Positions 8,959-17,600 of a stretch of 64,000 nucleotides of DNA are shown piece by piece (position 1 is the stretch's first letter; every line of letters begins with the position of its first letter). The position numbers and the translations under genes are program-made. Source of the stretch: Microbacterium sp. MYb72 (lineage in GTDB: Bacteria > Actinomycetota > Actinomycetes > Actinomycetales > Microbacteriaceae); the NCBI RefSeq assembly GCF_002979415.1, contig NZ_PCOT01000019.1, positions 1-64,000 on the forward strand. Reading direction: 5' to 3'. The notes under the pieces are model-generated. The model did not search any database. It had not been told where the DNA came from and worked only from the letters and a program-made list of their open reading frames with translations.

Positions 8959-9057
8959 TACCGATCCGCGGTATTCGCGTAATGGATCGCCGGAGCGAGC
9001 ATCTCTCTCCTCGGGCGCATTGCGGGGATGCCGCCGGAAGAACGCTGGGGAGCATTC

Positions 9058-11067
9058 ATGTCTGAACGAAATCGTGCGCCGTTTCGGCGCCTGCTGGGTA
9101 CGGGAGCGACGGTGGGAGCGGTCCTCGCGATCACCGCATCGGGCATCGGATGGGCGGCGCCGACTCCTGATTCCGGGCCCGTCGCCGGAGGGACGACCGT
9201 CCTCATCGACTGCGTCGAGGTGTCGCCGATCGACATGTTCGCCGCCGGCGGCATGAACGCGATGATCGTCACGAAGGACGACAGGGTCCTGACCTGGGGC
9301 GCATGGCAGTACGGCGCCAACGGCAACGGAGGCGGTTCGGGTCCTGCGCAGATCTCGCAGGGCGAGATCCCCGCGGGCGCTGACATCGTGGATGCCGACT
9401 ACGACCAGTACGCCGGGTATGTGCTCGCCGCTGACGGGAGCATCTACGCCTGGGGCATGAACTCGTCGGGTCAACTCGGCATCGGCGCCTTCAACCCGTC
9501 GGAGTCGGCGACGCCCGTCAAGGTGCACCAGGGGCAGATCCCCGCCGGTGTCACCCCGGTGTCGCTCGCGATCGGATCCGGACGCGCCTCCGTGCTCGCC
9601 GACAACGGCTGGGTCTACAGCTGGGGCGAGCCCTCGAACGGCGAGGGGACGAACAACTGGCGTCCTGAGCCGGTGGCTCTCGCGCAGGGGCAGATCCCCG
9701 CGGGTGTCACCATCACGCAGATCGCGAACGGCAACGGCAACGCCTACGCTCTCGGCAGCGACGGCTGGATCTACTCGTGGGGCGGCAGCTTCATGGGCGG
9801 CAACGGCGACGGAAACGTCGGCGGTCCTGACCGGCTCTCGCCGGTGAAGCTCGCGCAGGGCGCCGTCCCCGCGGGGGTCACGTTCACCCAGGTCGCGGCA
9901 GGGTCGTACGTCGGCTACGCGCTCGGCACCGACGGCAAGATCTATTCGTGGGGCAACAACGGCAACGGTTCGCTCGGTATCGGCGACCCCGCCGCGCCTG
10001 CGTCGGGCGTGCCCGTAGCGGTCGCGCAGGGCGAGATGCCCGCAGGAATCGGCATCACGAAGATCGTCGCCAGCGAATTCCACACTCTCGTCCTCGCCGA
10101 CGACGGCAGCATGTACAGCTGGGGGTCCAATCCCGACGGGCAGCTCGGCAACAACACGATGACCAACGCGGCCGCCCCGATGAAGGTCGACACGAGCGAC
10201 ATCCCCGCCGGAGTCACGATCACGGACATCGAGGTCGGCCTCCAGGCGTCGTTCGGGCTGGGCTCGGACGGGCGGCTCTACAGCTGGGGCGGAATGCGGC
10301 CCAGCTGGGGCGGGATTTCGGGTCCGGCGCAGCTGGGCAGCTACGCCTCCGAGGGACGCATGCGGCCGGGACTGGCGCTGAGCTTCGGAGTCACCGAGGT
10401 CACCTTCGACGGCATCCCCGGAACCGACCTCGACGCATCGGGCTGCCCGATCAGCGTCGTGACCCCGCCGCACGTGCACGGGCCGGTCGACGTCGCCGTG
10501 ACCACGGGGCTGATCGCCGGCACGACGCCGACGCCGTACCAGACCTCGACCGTCTATCCCGGCGGCTTCACCTACCTCGAGCCGCCCGTGATCGTCACTC
10601 CGACGCTGCCCGGCGGAACCGTCGGCACCGGCTACACGGCCATGGTCGAGGCGACGGGCCCCGGTCCGATCACCTTCGCCGTATCCGCGGGGTCTCTGCC
10701 GCCGGGAATCGTGTTCGACGGAGCGACCGGGGCGCTCAGCGGAACCCCGACGGCGGCCGGCACCTACACGTTCACCGTGACCGCGACGAACGAGTACGGC
10801 ACCGACACCCAGGAGTACACGATCGTGATCGTCGACCGGACGGTGCAGCCGACGCCCAGCCCGACGCCGACCGATCCGTCTGGTGGCGGGTCCGGAGGCA
10901 CGGGCGGAGGCAGCGGGGCCGGTGGCGGCTCGCACGGCGGAAGCGCCTCGCTGGCGATCACCGGAGGCACCGCGTCCTTCGCGATCGTCGCGGCGGCGGT
11001 GGGCAGCATCCTCACGCTCGCGGGCGGGGTGTACCTGATCGGGTCGCGTCGCCGACGCGCATCCTGA
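9058..11067 (+). CDS. RCC1-repeat, Ig-like surface protein with LAITG sorting signal
   Basis: A 669-residue secreted protein. The N-terminus is a signal peptide (FRRLLGTGATVGAVLAITA, cut probably after GWAA). About seven RCC1-type beta-propeller repeats follow, seen from the recurring D/NGxxYSWG and QGQIPAGVT elements, to about residue 440. A putative Ig (He_PIG-like) domain then runs from PPVIVTPTLPGGTVG to EYTIVIVD. The linker is Thr/Pro- then Gly/Ser-rich, and the tail is LAITG, a membrane helix and RRRR. LAxTG is the substrate motif of class E sortases in high-GC Gram-positives. ATG 9058 is chosen for the GGGGAG six bases upstream. It sits directly downstream of the membrane-tethered sigma factor, which may control it. 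Function may be adhesion or protein binding. Confidence 0.9.
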   Translation: MSERNRAPFRRLLGTGATVGAVLAITASGIGWAAPTPDSGPVAGGTTVLIDCVEVSPIDMFAAGGMNAMIVTKDDRVLTWGAWQYGANGNGGGSGPAQISQGEIPAGADIVDADYDQYAGYVLAADGSIYAWGMNSSGQLGIGAFNPSESATPVKVHQGQIPAGVTPVSLAIGSGRASVLADNGWVYSWGEPSNGEGTNNWRPEPVALAQGQIPAGVTITQIANGNGNAYALGSDGWIYSWGGSFMGGNGDGNVGGPDRLSPVKLAQGAVPAGVTFTQVAAGSYVGYALGTDGKIYSWGNNGNGSLGIGDPAAPASGVPVAVAQGEMPAGIGITKIVASEFHTLVLADDGSMYSWGSNPDGQLGNNTMTNAAAPMKVDTSDIPAGVTITDIEVGLQASFGLGSDGRLYSWGGMRPSWGGISGPAQLGSYASEGRMRPGLALSFGVTEVTFDGIPGTDLDASGCPISVVTPPHVHGPVDVAVTTGLIAGTTPTPYQTSTVYPGGFTYLEPPVIVTPTLPGGTVGTGYTAMVEATGPGPITFAVSAGSLPPGIVFDGATGALSGTPTAAGTYTFTVTATNEYGTDTQEYTIVIVDRTVQPTPSPTPTDPSGGGSGGTGGGSGAGGGSHGGSASLAITGGTASFAIVAAAVGSILTLAGGVYLIGSRRRRAS

Positions 11068-11178
11068 GAAATCTGCGCGGGGACCGACAGATTCCCTCCG
11101 GACATCCGTTGGTACTCATAGCCCGTCTCCCCGGGCTGACCGTGACCTCCCCGTCACGCGGTGCACAGCACCTCCCCT

Positions 11179-11252
11179 GAAGGGCGGCACTCCCCACGTG
11201 CCCCCTTCAACACCTCCCCGAGGGGCGGCGCTCTCCCCGAGCGCCGCCCCTC
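11179..11252 (+). terminator. Tandem hairpins, the second with a T-rich tail
   Basis: The second hairpin is a perfect 14-bp inverted repeat (arms 11220-11233 and 11239-11252, loop TCCCC) followed by TTCTCTTCT, a good intrinsic terminator for the RCC1 gene. The first (about 11179-11208) has similar arms with one bulge. Both lie about 110-185 bases after the RCC1 stop and before the CHY zinc-finger gene. Confidence 0.7.
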
Positions 11253-11299
11253 TTCTCTTCTCCCAGCGGCGTTCCTCTCCGGAGGGTCGCGGGCGCACA

Positions 11300-11653
11300 A
11301 TGGGGAGCATGGATCCGACGTCGACGCCCGGAGCCCCGCCCGTGCGGGGAGCGGTGGTCGACGGGCAGACACGATGCGTCCACTACCGGTCCGAGCTCGA
11401 CGTCGTCGCGATCCGGTTCGCGTGCTGCGGCGAGTTCTATCCGTGCCACTTCTGCCACGAAGAGGCTGCCGGGCATCCCTCGGCGGTGTGGCCGCTCGAC
11501 GAACGCGGTGCCGAGGCGGTGCTGTGCGGCGTCTGCGGCTCCGTGCTCACCATCGCCGAGTATCTGGAGTCCTCCTCATGTCCGCGTTGCGCGGCGGGGT
11601 TCAACCCCGGGTGCTCCCTTCATGCGCACCTGTACTTCGAGGTGGCCCCGTAG
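11300..11653 (+). CDS. CHY zinc-finger protein
   Basis: A 117-residue cytosolic zinc protein of the CHY family. Metal ligands are visible in order: CVHYRSELD, then CCGEFYPCHFCHEE, then CGVCGS, then SCPRC and the C-terminal CSLHAH. This Cys/His spacing matches the stand-alone bacterial CHY zinc fingers related to yeast Hot13. The start is either ATG 11300 or ATG 11309; neither has an ideally spaced ribosome site, and an upstream frame to 11198 reads through the terminator hairpin and is unlikely to be translated. The role is unknown; eukaryotic relatives bind zinc or assist redox folding. It is followed 39 bp later by the SnoaL-like gene. Confidence 0.82.
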   Translation: MGSMDPTSTPGAPPVRGAVVDGQTRCVHYRSELDVVAIRFACCGEFYPCHFCHEEAAGHPSAVWPLDERGAEAVLCGVCGSVLTIAEYLESSSCPRCAAGFNPGCSLHAHLYFEVAP

Positions 11654-11692
11654 ACTCTGGGCACCGCAGGGCAGCCGGCAGGGGGCGACATC

Positions 11693-12184
11693 GTGGACGT
11701 GATCGAGCAGTGGAAGAGCGCGGGCGAGACGGCGGATGCTGCGCTCGCCGCGGAGGTCCTCGCCGACGACGCCGTGCTGATCTCTCCGCTCACGGACGGC
11801 TTCGCCTTCCGCGGGCGTGAGCAGATCCGCGAGCTCCTCGTCTCGGCGTTCGAGGTTCTCGACGGCATCCGCTTCGACGGCGAGGTGCGCGGCGACGATG
11901 AGGTCGTGCTGTTCGCGACGACCACGGTCCGTGGGCGCACGCTCAACGAGTGCCAGCGGCTTCGCCTCGACGACTCCGGACTGATCCGAGAGCTGACGCT
12001 GTACATGCGACCGCTTCCCGCGGTGACCGCCTTCACGCGCGCGCTCGGGCCGGTGATCGCCCGTGCGCAGGGGCATGCGGGAACGGCACGGGTGCTGACC
12101 GCCGCTGGCGCGCTGCTCGACGGCGTGGCCTCGTCGGGAGACCGGACGTTCATGCCGATGGCGGCGCCGGGGCGCTCCGGCTAG
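11693..12184 (+). CDS. SnoaL/NTF2-like domain protein
   Basis: A 163-residue protein with the cone-like alpha+beta fold of the SnoaL/NTF2 family: an N-terminal helix pair (WKSAGETADAALAAEVLADDAVLISPL), the F-x-G-R-E-Q-I element, then beta strands ending in LTLYMRPLPAVTAF. Members bind small hydrophobic ligands or act as isomerases, but no catalytic residues can be fixed here. The start is GTG at 11693 with GGGGG eight bases upstream. Its stop overlaps by four bases the stop of the convergent sigma-factor fusion. Probably co-transcribed with the CHY zinc-finger gene. Confidence 0.78.
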   Translation: MDVIEQWKSAGETADAALAAEVLADDAVLISPLTDGFAFRGREQIRELLVSAFEVLDGIRFDGEVRGDDEVVLFATTTVRGRTLNECQRLRLDDSGLIRELTLYMRPLPAVTAFTRALGPVIARAQGHAGTARVLTAAGALLDGVASSGDRTFMPMAAPGRSG

Positions 12185-13773
12185 TAGACCGAGAACACGG
12201 ATTGGGCGGCGGCCTCGCCGATCCGACCCTCTGCGTCGACGTAGTGCACCGATACGGTGTGCTCGCCCTCGGGCAGCGTCACCACGAACGCGTTGGACCA
12301 GCCGAGGGCGTCTGGGGCGATCCCGATCGTCTGCGCGTCCACGACGATGGCGAGGTCGGCGTCACCGGCGCCCCACACCGCGATGCTGGCCGTGTCTTTC
12401 TTCGCGTCGGTCGTCACCCGGACGACGACGGTCGACGACCACCAGGATGAGCCCCGCGGCCCGGTCGTGAGGGCGTCGACGCGCTCGTCGTCCTCGTCGG
12501 CATCGTTGCGCGCGGGCGTCGCCTCATCCCTGTGATCGTTGCCGAAGGCGTTGCCGCTGCCGGGTTTCGTGACGATCTCCACGGGCTTCTCGGCGGCGGA
12601 TGGCGCCGTCGTCTCGACGGGATCGAGCAGCGGTGCGGCCGGCGGCACGGCGGGTGGGGGAGTCGGGTCGGGCATCGCCGACGGGGCGGCCGGAGTCGGC
12701 TCGGCGGGCTCGGCGACGGCAGGCGATGCCGAGGGGCTCGGAGCGGATGCCGTGGGCACGGAGGCCGGCACCGTGGGTGTGAGCACACCGGTCGCGTCCG
12801 GCGCCGCATCTGGGCGCACGAACAGGCTGCCCCCGACGGACAGCGCCACCGCGGTCGCGGCGGCGACGGGCCACAGCAGGGCCGCCGAGTGGCCGGCTGC
12901 GTGGAGCACCGGCTGCGCGCCGGCGGATGCTCCCACCCAGCCGGACAGTCCCGTCGTACCCACGACCGCGGCTGCGGCCTGCTCGGTGGGGAAGAGCGCG
13001 GGGGCGAGCACGAGACCTGCGCCACCGGCGAGGAGTGGGCCGATGGTCATCGCTCTGGCCAGCTTCCTGGCCTCGCCCGCGGCCGAGCGGCAGGTCGCGC
13101 ATCCGTCGAGGTGCGCGGTGACGAAGCGCTCGGAGCGCGGAGAGAGATCGTCGTGCGCGTACGCTCCGAGCAGCTCGATCACGCGCGCGTGGTCGGTGCC
13201 GTCGGGCGCCGCTCGAAGATGGGCCCGGATCCAGGCCTTGCGAAGGGCATCGCGGGCGCGGTAGGTGAGCGCGGCCGCCGAGTTGGGGCGGATGCCGAGG
13301 AGTTCGGCGATCTGACGAGGGGGCAGCTGTTCCACCTCGCTCAGCCACAGCGCGTGCTGCCAGCGTTCGGGGAGCGAGTCGAACGCCTCCGCCAGAGCGG
13401 TCGAGTTCACCATCGCCTCGACGTCGATCGCGCCGAGGACGGACGGCGGATGCTCGGTGTCGTCCAGGGAGCTCATCAGCGGCGTGCGGCGTGCGTGGCT
13501 CATCCAGGTGTTCTTGACCGTCGTGAGCAGATAGGGGCGGAAGCTGCGCTGCGGACCCTTGCCGGCCCTGAGCTGGCGGAGGATGCTGACGAACGCGTCG
13601 GACACCACGTCTTCGGGGTCGGGCGGCGACGAGCCGAGACTCCGCGCGTACGCGACGGCCACGGGTGCGTGTCGGCGCCAGAGCTCGGAGAAGGCGTGGC
13701 GATCGCCGTCACGGCTGCGGAGCAGAAGCTGACCGTCTGTCTCCGCGTCTGTCGTGTCGCTGGGGTCGTCCAT
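12181..13773 (-). CDS. Second ECF sigma factor fused to zinc-finger, transmembrane and extracellular domains
   Basis: A 530-residue protein built like the one at 7500. Region 2 is AFSELWRRH to FRPYLLTTVKNTWMSHARR. Region 4 is DSLPERWQHALWLSEVE then PPRQIAELLGIRPNSAAALTYRARDALR. A zf-HC2 anti-sigma-type motif HLDGCATC follows near residue 223. Membrane helices are near residues 240-260 and 290-310. A long Pro/Ala/Ser-rich spacer then leads to a C-terminal beta-sandwich-like domain (SSTVVVRVTTD ... HTVSVHYVDAEGRIGEAA). The fused arrangement suggests a self-inhibited, membrane-tethered sigma factor that reads an outside signal. No adjacent anti-sigma gene is present, which fits. The ligand and regulon are unknown. 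Confidence 0.85.
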   Translation of the reverse strand: MDDPSDTTDAETDGQLLLRSRDGDRHAFSELWRRHAPVAVAYARSLGSSPPDPEDVVSDAFVSILRQLRAGKGPQRSFRPYLLTTVKNTWMSHARRTPLMSSLDDTEHPPSVLGAIDVEAMVNSTALAEAFDSLPERWQHALWLSEVEQLPPRQIAELLGIRPNSAAALTYRARDALRKAWIRAHLRAAPDGTDHARVIELLGAYAHDDLSPRSERFVTAHLDGCATCRSAAGEARKLARAMTIGPLLAGGAGLVLAPALFPTEQAAAAVVGTTGLSGWVGASAGAQPVLHAAGHSAALLWPVAAATAVALSVGGSLFVRPDAAPDATGVLTPTVPASVPTASAPSPSASPAVAEPAEPTPAAPSAMPDPTPPPAVPPAAPLLDPVETTAPSAAEKPVEIVTKPGSGNAFGNDHRDEATPARNDADEDDERVDALTTGPRGSSWWSSTVVVRVTTDAKKDTASIAVWGAGDADLAIVVDAQTIGIAPDALGWSNAFVVTLPEGEHTVSVHYVDAEGRIGEAAAQSVFSVY

Positions 13774-13859
13774 GGAACCTCGTCTTGCCGATCGGCTTCG
13801 GGCGCCGGTCGTGAAGCGAGACTACCTCACGCCGGTGAACGGGCCGGAGGAGGAGAAGG

Positions 13860-13894
13860 GGCGAGCGGGGCCATGGGAGGCGGCCCCGCTCGCC
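13860..13894 (-). terminator. Terminator of the metal-sensor/CDF operon
   Basis: Perfect 13-bp inverted repeat, arms 13860-13872 and 13882-13894 with a nine-base loop. Read leftwards it is followed by CCCTTCTCCTCCTCC. It lies about 140 bases after the CDF stop (14034) and before the sigma gene start (13773). Confidence 0.6.
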
Positions 13895-14033
13895 GGGCCG
13901 CGAAGTGAGGGGAGATGCGGCCCAGACGCAGATACGAAGGTTATCCCCAAGATCCGTTCTTCGTCACATGAGCAAGACGGTGCGAGAGGCGGATGATGAC
14001 GCGAGTTCGGCAAAGTTTCTCCGAGTGCGTGGT

Positions 14034-14687
14034 TCAGTGCTCCGCGTGATCGTCCTCGAGGAGCATGCCCACCGATGTCGCGCAGGCGTCTCCCTTCCAC
14101 GCCTCGAGCCCTTCGCGCACCGCGAAGACGGCGATCACGAGGCCGGCGACGGCATCCGCCCACCACCATCCGAACAGGCTGTTCAGAACGAGTCCGAGGA
14201 GCACGGCCGCCGAGAGGTACGTGCAGATCAGGGTCTGCATCGAGTCCGCGACGGCGGTGGCCGAACCGATCTCCCGACCGGCCCTCCGCTCAGCGAGAGA
14301 GAGGAACGGCATCACCACGACGCTCGCGGCGGTGAGGATGATCCCGACCGTGCTGTGCTCCGGGCGGGTGCCGCCGAGGAGCGTGAGAGCCGATGACACC
14401 GTGACGTAGGCCGCCAGGGCGAAGAACGCGATCGCGATGACCCGCAGAGTGGGCTTCTCCCAGCGCTCGGGGTCGCGACGGGTGAACTGCCAGGCGACCG
14501 CCGCCGCGGACAGCACCTCGATCGTCGAGTCCAGACCGAAGCCGATCAGGGCCGTCGATGAGACGGCTGAGCCGGCCGCGATCGCGATGACGGCCTCGAT
14601 CAGGTTGTAGCCGATGGTCACGGCGACGATGATCCGGATGCGCCTCTCCAGGGTCGCGCGCCGCTCCGGCGCGAGTGAGACCGACAT
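14034..14687 (-). CDS. CDF-like heavy-metal cation exporter
   Basis: A 217-residue membrane protein of the cation diffusion facilitator type with about six helices. Characteristic pieces are YNLIEAVIAIAAGSAVSSTALIGFGLDSTIEVLSAAAV (helix 2, with Asp as probable metal ligand) and TAVADSMQTLI plus WWADAVAGLVI (helix 5 to 6). The family exports divalent metal in exchange for protons. The soluble C-terminal dimer domain is absent, so this is the short form; the tail ends in DDHAEH. The start at 14687 is preferred to 14699 because it overlaps the stop of the upstream sensor as TGATG, indicating translational coupling. The partner sensor suggests induction by cadmium, lead or a related metal. Confidence 0.87.
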   Translation of the reverse strand: MSVSLAPERRATLERRIRIIVAVTIGYNLIEAVIAIAAGSAVSSTALIGFGLDSTIEVLSAAAVAWQFTRRDPERWEKPTLRVIAIAFFALAAYVTVSSALTLLGGTRPEHSTVGIILTAASVVVMPFLSLAERRAGREIGSATAVADSMQTLICTYLSAAVLLGLVLNSLFGWWWADAVAGLVIAVFAVREGLEAWKGDACATSVGMLLEDDHAEH

Positions 14688-15034
14688 CAGCAGGTGCACC
14701 TTTCGCCGTCGCAGCAGCCGGGTTCGACGATGAGCGCCACCCGCATCAGGTCGCCGAGGGCCGGGGCGAGATGCTCGTCGGCGAGGCGGTAGCGGCTGCG
14801 GCGTCCGTCGGGGACGCTCTCGACCAGGCCGCAGCCGCGGAGGCAGGCGAGATGGTTGGACATCACCTGCCGTGTGACGTCGAGCGTCTCGGCGAGGTCG
14901 GACGGATACGCCGGCGCCTCCCGGAGGGCGAGCAGGATGCCGGCCCTGGTGGGGTCGGACAGCGCATGCCCCAGGCGGGACACGGCTGCGGTGTGGGTGA
15001 GGGAGGCGGTGGTTGTCACATCTTCAATGTACAT
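14687..15034 (-). CDS. CmtR-like ArsR family metal-sensing repressor
   Basis: A 115-residue winged-helix repressor. It has the ArsR recognition helix with the diagnostic HLACLRGCGLV; Cys64 and Cys68 match the two helix-4 metal ligands of mycobacterial CmtR, a Cd/Pb sensor. The C-terminal tail EPGCCDGERCTC offers four more cysteines (107, 108, 113, 115), where CmtR has its third ligand. It should repress its own promoter and the coupled CDF exporter and release DNA on metal binding. The ATG at 15034 lies next to the operator-like repeats at 15040-15065, so the message may be leaderless or start at an inner GTG (residue 6). Confidence 0.88.
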   Translation of the reverse strand: MYIEDVTTTASLTHTAAVSRLGHALSDPTRAGILLALREAPAYPSDLAETLDVTRQVMSNHLACLRGCGLVESVPDGRRSRYRLADEHLAPALGDLMRVALIVEPGCCDGERCTC

Positions 15035-15039
15035 GAAAG

Positions 15040-15065
15040 TCTGAATTCAGATCATGCTGAATTCA
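15040..15065. promoter_or_regulatory. Probable operator of the CmtR-like repressor
   Basis: TCTGAATTCAGA (15040-15051) is a perfect 12-bp palindrome, and CTGAATTCA recurs at 15057-15065, 16 bases further on. AT-rich palindromes of this sort directly before an ArsR-family gene are typical self-regulatory operators. The region also separates it from the divergent GNAT gene. Confidence 0.6.
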
Positions 15066-15124
15066 CGCAACAGAACGGAAATCCGCGGAGGGTAGCGTGA
15101 CGGCGTATGAGTGGAGGAGCGGCG

Positions 15125-15613
15125 ATGACGGTGTCGATCGAGAGGGTCGAGTGGGAGCATCCGGATGCCGTCCGCCTGCGCGCCGCGCAACGCGCGGAGC
15201 TGGACGAGCGCTACGGCAGCGACGACCACGAACCCGGTGTGGTCCCGACGGCGCACGATGGGCCGGTCTTCCTCGTCGCGAGGGATGCGGCGGGGCTCGC
15301 GATCGTGTGCGGCGGCCTACGGCCGCTGGATGACGGCGTCCTCGGCCCGGGTATTGCGGAGATCAAGCGCATGTACGCCGCGCCGTCTGCCCGGGGCACG
15401 GGCGCGGCGGCGGCGCTTCTGCGGGCCCTGGAGCGCGAGGCGCTGGCGCTCGGCATCCGACGGCTGGTCCTCGAGACGGGCACCGCCCAACCCGATGCCG
15501 TGCGGTTCTACGAGCGCGAGGGATACGCGCCGATCCCGCTCTTTGGGCACTACGTCGACAGCGCTCTGTCCCTCTGCTTCGCACGCGATCTCGGTGTCCA
15601 CGACCCGGCGTAG
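15125..15613 (+). CDS. GNAT family N-acetyltransferase
   Basis: A 162-residue acetyl-CoA-dependent acyltransferase. Motif A is clear (IKRMYAAPSARGTGAAAALL, including R-G-T-G-A for CoA binding), followed by RLVLETGTAQPDAVRFYEREGYAPI, the usual motif B region. The start at 15125 is chosen over the in-frame ATG at 15107 because GGAGGAG lies five bases upstream. The acceptor substrate is unknown. It is divergent from the metal-sensor operon and ends 10 bp before ogt, so it could share its transcript. Confidence 0.88.
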   Translation: MTVSIERVEWEHPDAVRLRAAQRAELDERYGSDDHEPGVVPTAHDGPVFLVARDAAGLAIVCGGLRPLDDGVLGPGIAEIKRMYAAPSARGTGAAAALLRALEREALALGIRRLVLETGTAQPDAVRFYEREGYAPIPLFGHYVDSALSLCFARDLGVHDPA

Positions 15614-15622
15614 AGTCGCAGC

Positions 15623-16117
15623 ATGCCCTCTTTCGGAACGCTGCAGACCCCGGTCGGCGTGATCGGCGTCGAGAGCTCCGGCGCGGCGATCACCCGGGTG
15701 ACCTGGCGGTCGGTCGCACCGGTCGGAGCGGATGCCGGCCCCGACGCCCTCCTCGACGAGGCCCTCGCGCAGTTGGAGTCGTACTTCGCCGGTGAGCGCG
15801 CCGACTTCGACCTGCCGATCGACCTCGGCGTGCAGACCGACGCCACTCGCGCAGTGCTGATGGCCCTCTACGAGACCGTCGGGTCGGGGGAGACCGTGAC
15901 CTACGGCGAACTCGCCGCACGCAGCGGCACGAGCATTCCGGCTCGGGGGATCGGCGCGATCATGGGCGCGAACCCGGTTCCGCTGATCGTGCCGTGTCAT
16001 CGCGTCGTCGCGGGAGACGGCCTCGGCGGCTACTCCGGCGGTGACCCGGGGCAGGGCCTGCAGACGAAGCGCTGGCTCCTGGAGCACGAGGGCGCGCTGC
16101 CGACGTCGCTGTTCTGA
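15623..16117 (+). CDS. ogt: Methylated-DNA-[protein]-cysteine S-methyltransferase
   Basis: A 164-residue suicide DNA repair protein that moves the alkyl group from O6-alkylguanine or O4-alkylthymine to its own cysteine. The active-site motif PCHRVV is at residues 124-129 (Cys125), preceded by the helix-turn-helix region VTYGELAARSG and the arginine-finger region PARGIGAIMGANP. Downstream GLGGYSGG is the usual substrate-pocket loop. It follows the GNAT gene by 10 bp. Confidence 0.95.
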   Translation: MPSFGTLQTPVGVIGVESSGAAITRVTWRSVAPVGADAGPDALLDEALAQLESYFAGERADFDLPIDLGVQTDATRAVLMALYETVGSGETVTYGELAARSGTSIPARGIGAIMGANPVPLIVPCHRVVAGDGLGGYSGGDPGQGLQTKRWLLEHEGALPTSLF

Positions 16118-16196
16118 GCATCCGCCCCTGTGTCATGGGCTCTCCGCCACCTGCGAGAATGGGAGTCCCGCGCCGATTCCGATCTGAGGAGCCACC

Positions 16197-17600
16197 GTGC
16201 AGTACATCTCGACCCGAGGCGGCATGCAGCCGCTGCCGTACTGCGAGACCCTGCTCGAAGGGCTGGCGACAGACGGAGGTCTGGCTGTGCCCGAGGTCAT
16301 GCCGACCGTCGACGGGGAGACGCTGGAGCGGTGGCGGGCCCTCACCTACCCGCAGCTCGCGACCGAGGTGCTGGGGCTCTTCGCCACCGACATCCCGCGC
16401 GAGGACCTCGCGCGCATGACCGAGGCGGCGTACGCGCCGTTCCCCGGATCCGTCGTCCCGCTGCGCGAGATCGACGGCGGCCTCACGCTCGTCGGGCTCT
16501 CCGAGGGGCCGACGCTGGCCTTCAAGGACATGGCGATGCAGTTCCTCGGCCAGGTCGTGGAGTACGCGCTGGAGCGCAAGGGCTCCGTCCTCAACATCCT
16601 CGGCGCCACGTCGGGCGACACCGGCTCCGCCGCTGAGCACGCCCTCCGCGGCAAGGATCGCATCTCGGTCTTCATGCTCTCCCCGCAGGGGCGCATGAGC
16701 ACGTTCCAGCGCGCGCAGATGTTCTCCCTCGACGACGCGAACGTGCACAACATCGCGATCGACGGGGTCTTCGACGACTGCCAGAACCTCGTCAAGGAGC
16801 TCGCGGGAGACCTCGACTTCAAGCGCACCCAGCACCTCGGCGCCGTGAACTCCATCAACCTCGCGCGCATCACCGCGCAGGTCGTCTACTACTTCTGGGC
16901 CTGGTTGCGGGCGACGGATGCCGGCGGCTGGACCGAGCTGTCGTTCACCGTGCCCTCGGGCAACTTCGGCAACATCCTCTCCGGCTTCTACGCCAAGCAG
17001 ATGGGGCTGCCGATCCGCCGGCTCGTGCTCGCCGCCAACGAGAACAACGTCCTCGACGAGTTCTTCCGCACGGGCGTCTACCGTCCGCGCAACGCCGAGC
17101 AGACGCTCGCCACGTCGAGCCCGTCGATGGACATCTCGAAGGCCTCGAACCTCGAGCGCTTCATCTTCGAGCTGGTCGATCGCGACCCCGCCCGCGTGGT
17201 GGCCGCGTGGCGCGACCTCGATCAGCAGGGCTACTTCGATTTCACCGCCGACCTCGCGCGCTTCACCGAGGAGTTCGGCATCGTCAGCGGCACCTCGACC
17301 CATGCCGACCGGGTCGACACGATCCGCGCCGTCTACGAGGCGGCGGAGGACATCATCGATCCGCACACGGCCGACGGCGTCTTCGTCGCCCGTCAGCACG
17401 TCGAGTCCGGGGTCCCGATGCTCGTGCTGGAGACGGCGAAGCCCGAGAAGTTCGCCGAGACGATCCACGAGGCGATCGGGGTCGAGCTGGACTATTCGTC
17501 CGATCTGCGCGCGATGCTCGACGCCCCGCAGCACGTCACCGAGATGGCCGACGCCGCCGCCGTGCTGCGCGCCTTCATCGAGGAGCACGCACTGCGCTGA
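16197..17600 (+). CDS. thrC: Threonine synthase
   Basis: A 467-residue PLP enzyme converting O-phosphohomoserine to threonine, the last step of the pathway. The N-terminal tag MQYISTRGG and the length fit the longer form also found in proteobacteria and yeast. The PLP lysine is Lys110 in GPTLAFKDMAMQF; the phosphate-binding loop ATSGDTGSAAEHALRG and the SGNFGNILSG motif are intact. Start is GTG with GAGGAG seven bases upstream. Isolated from hom and thrB, as is seen in some actinobacteria that carry a second ThrC type. Confidence 0.95.
   Translation: MQYISTRGGMQPLPYCETLLEGLATDGGLAVPEVMPTVDGETLERWRALTYPQLATEVLGLFATDIPREDLARMTEAAYAPFPGSVVPLREIDGGLTLVGLSEGPTLAFKDMAMQFLGQVVEYALERKGSVLNILGATSGDTGSAAEHALRGKDRISVFMLSPQGRMSTFQRAQMFSLDDANVHNIAIDGVFDDCQNLVKELAGDLDFKRTQHLGAVNSINLARITAQVVYYFWAWLRATDAGGWTELSFTVPSGNFGNILSGFYAKQMGLPIRRLVLAANENNVLDEFFRTGVYRPRNAEQTLATSSPSMDISKASNLERFIFELVDRDPARVVAAWRDLDQQGYFDFTADLARFTEEFGIVSGTSTHADRVDTIRAVYEAAEDIIDPHTADGVFVARQHVESGVPMLVLETAKPEKFAETIHEAIGVELDYSSDLRAMLDAPQHVTEMADAAAVLRAFIEEHALR

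Noticed and set aside
16130..16196. T-box or attenuator before thrC
   Set aside because: The gap is too short and shows no leader peptide, T-box sequence or terminator stem.
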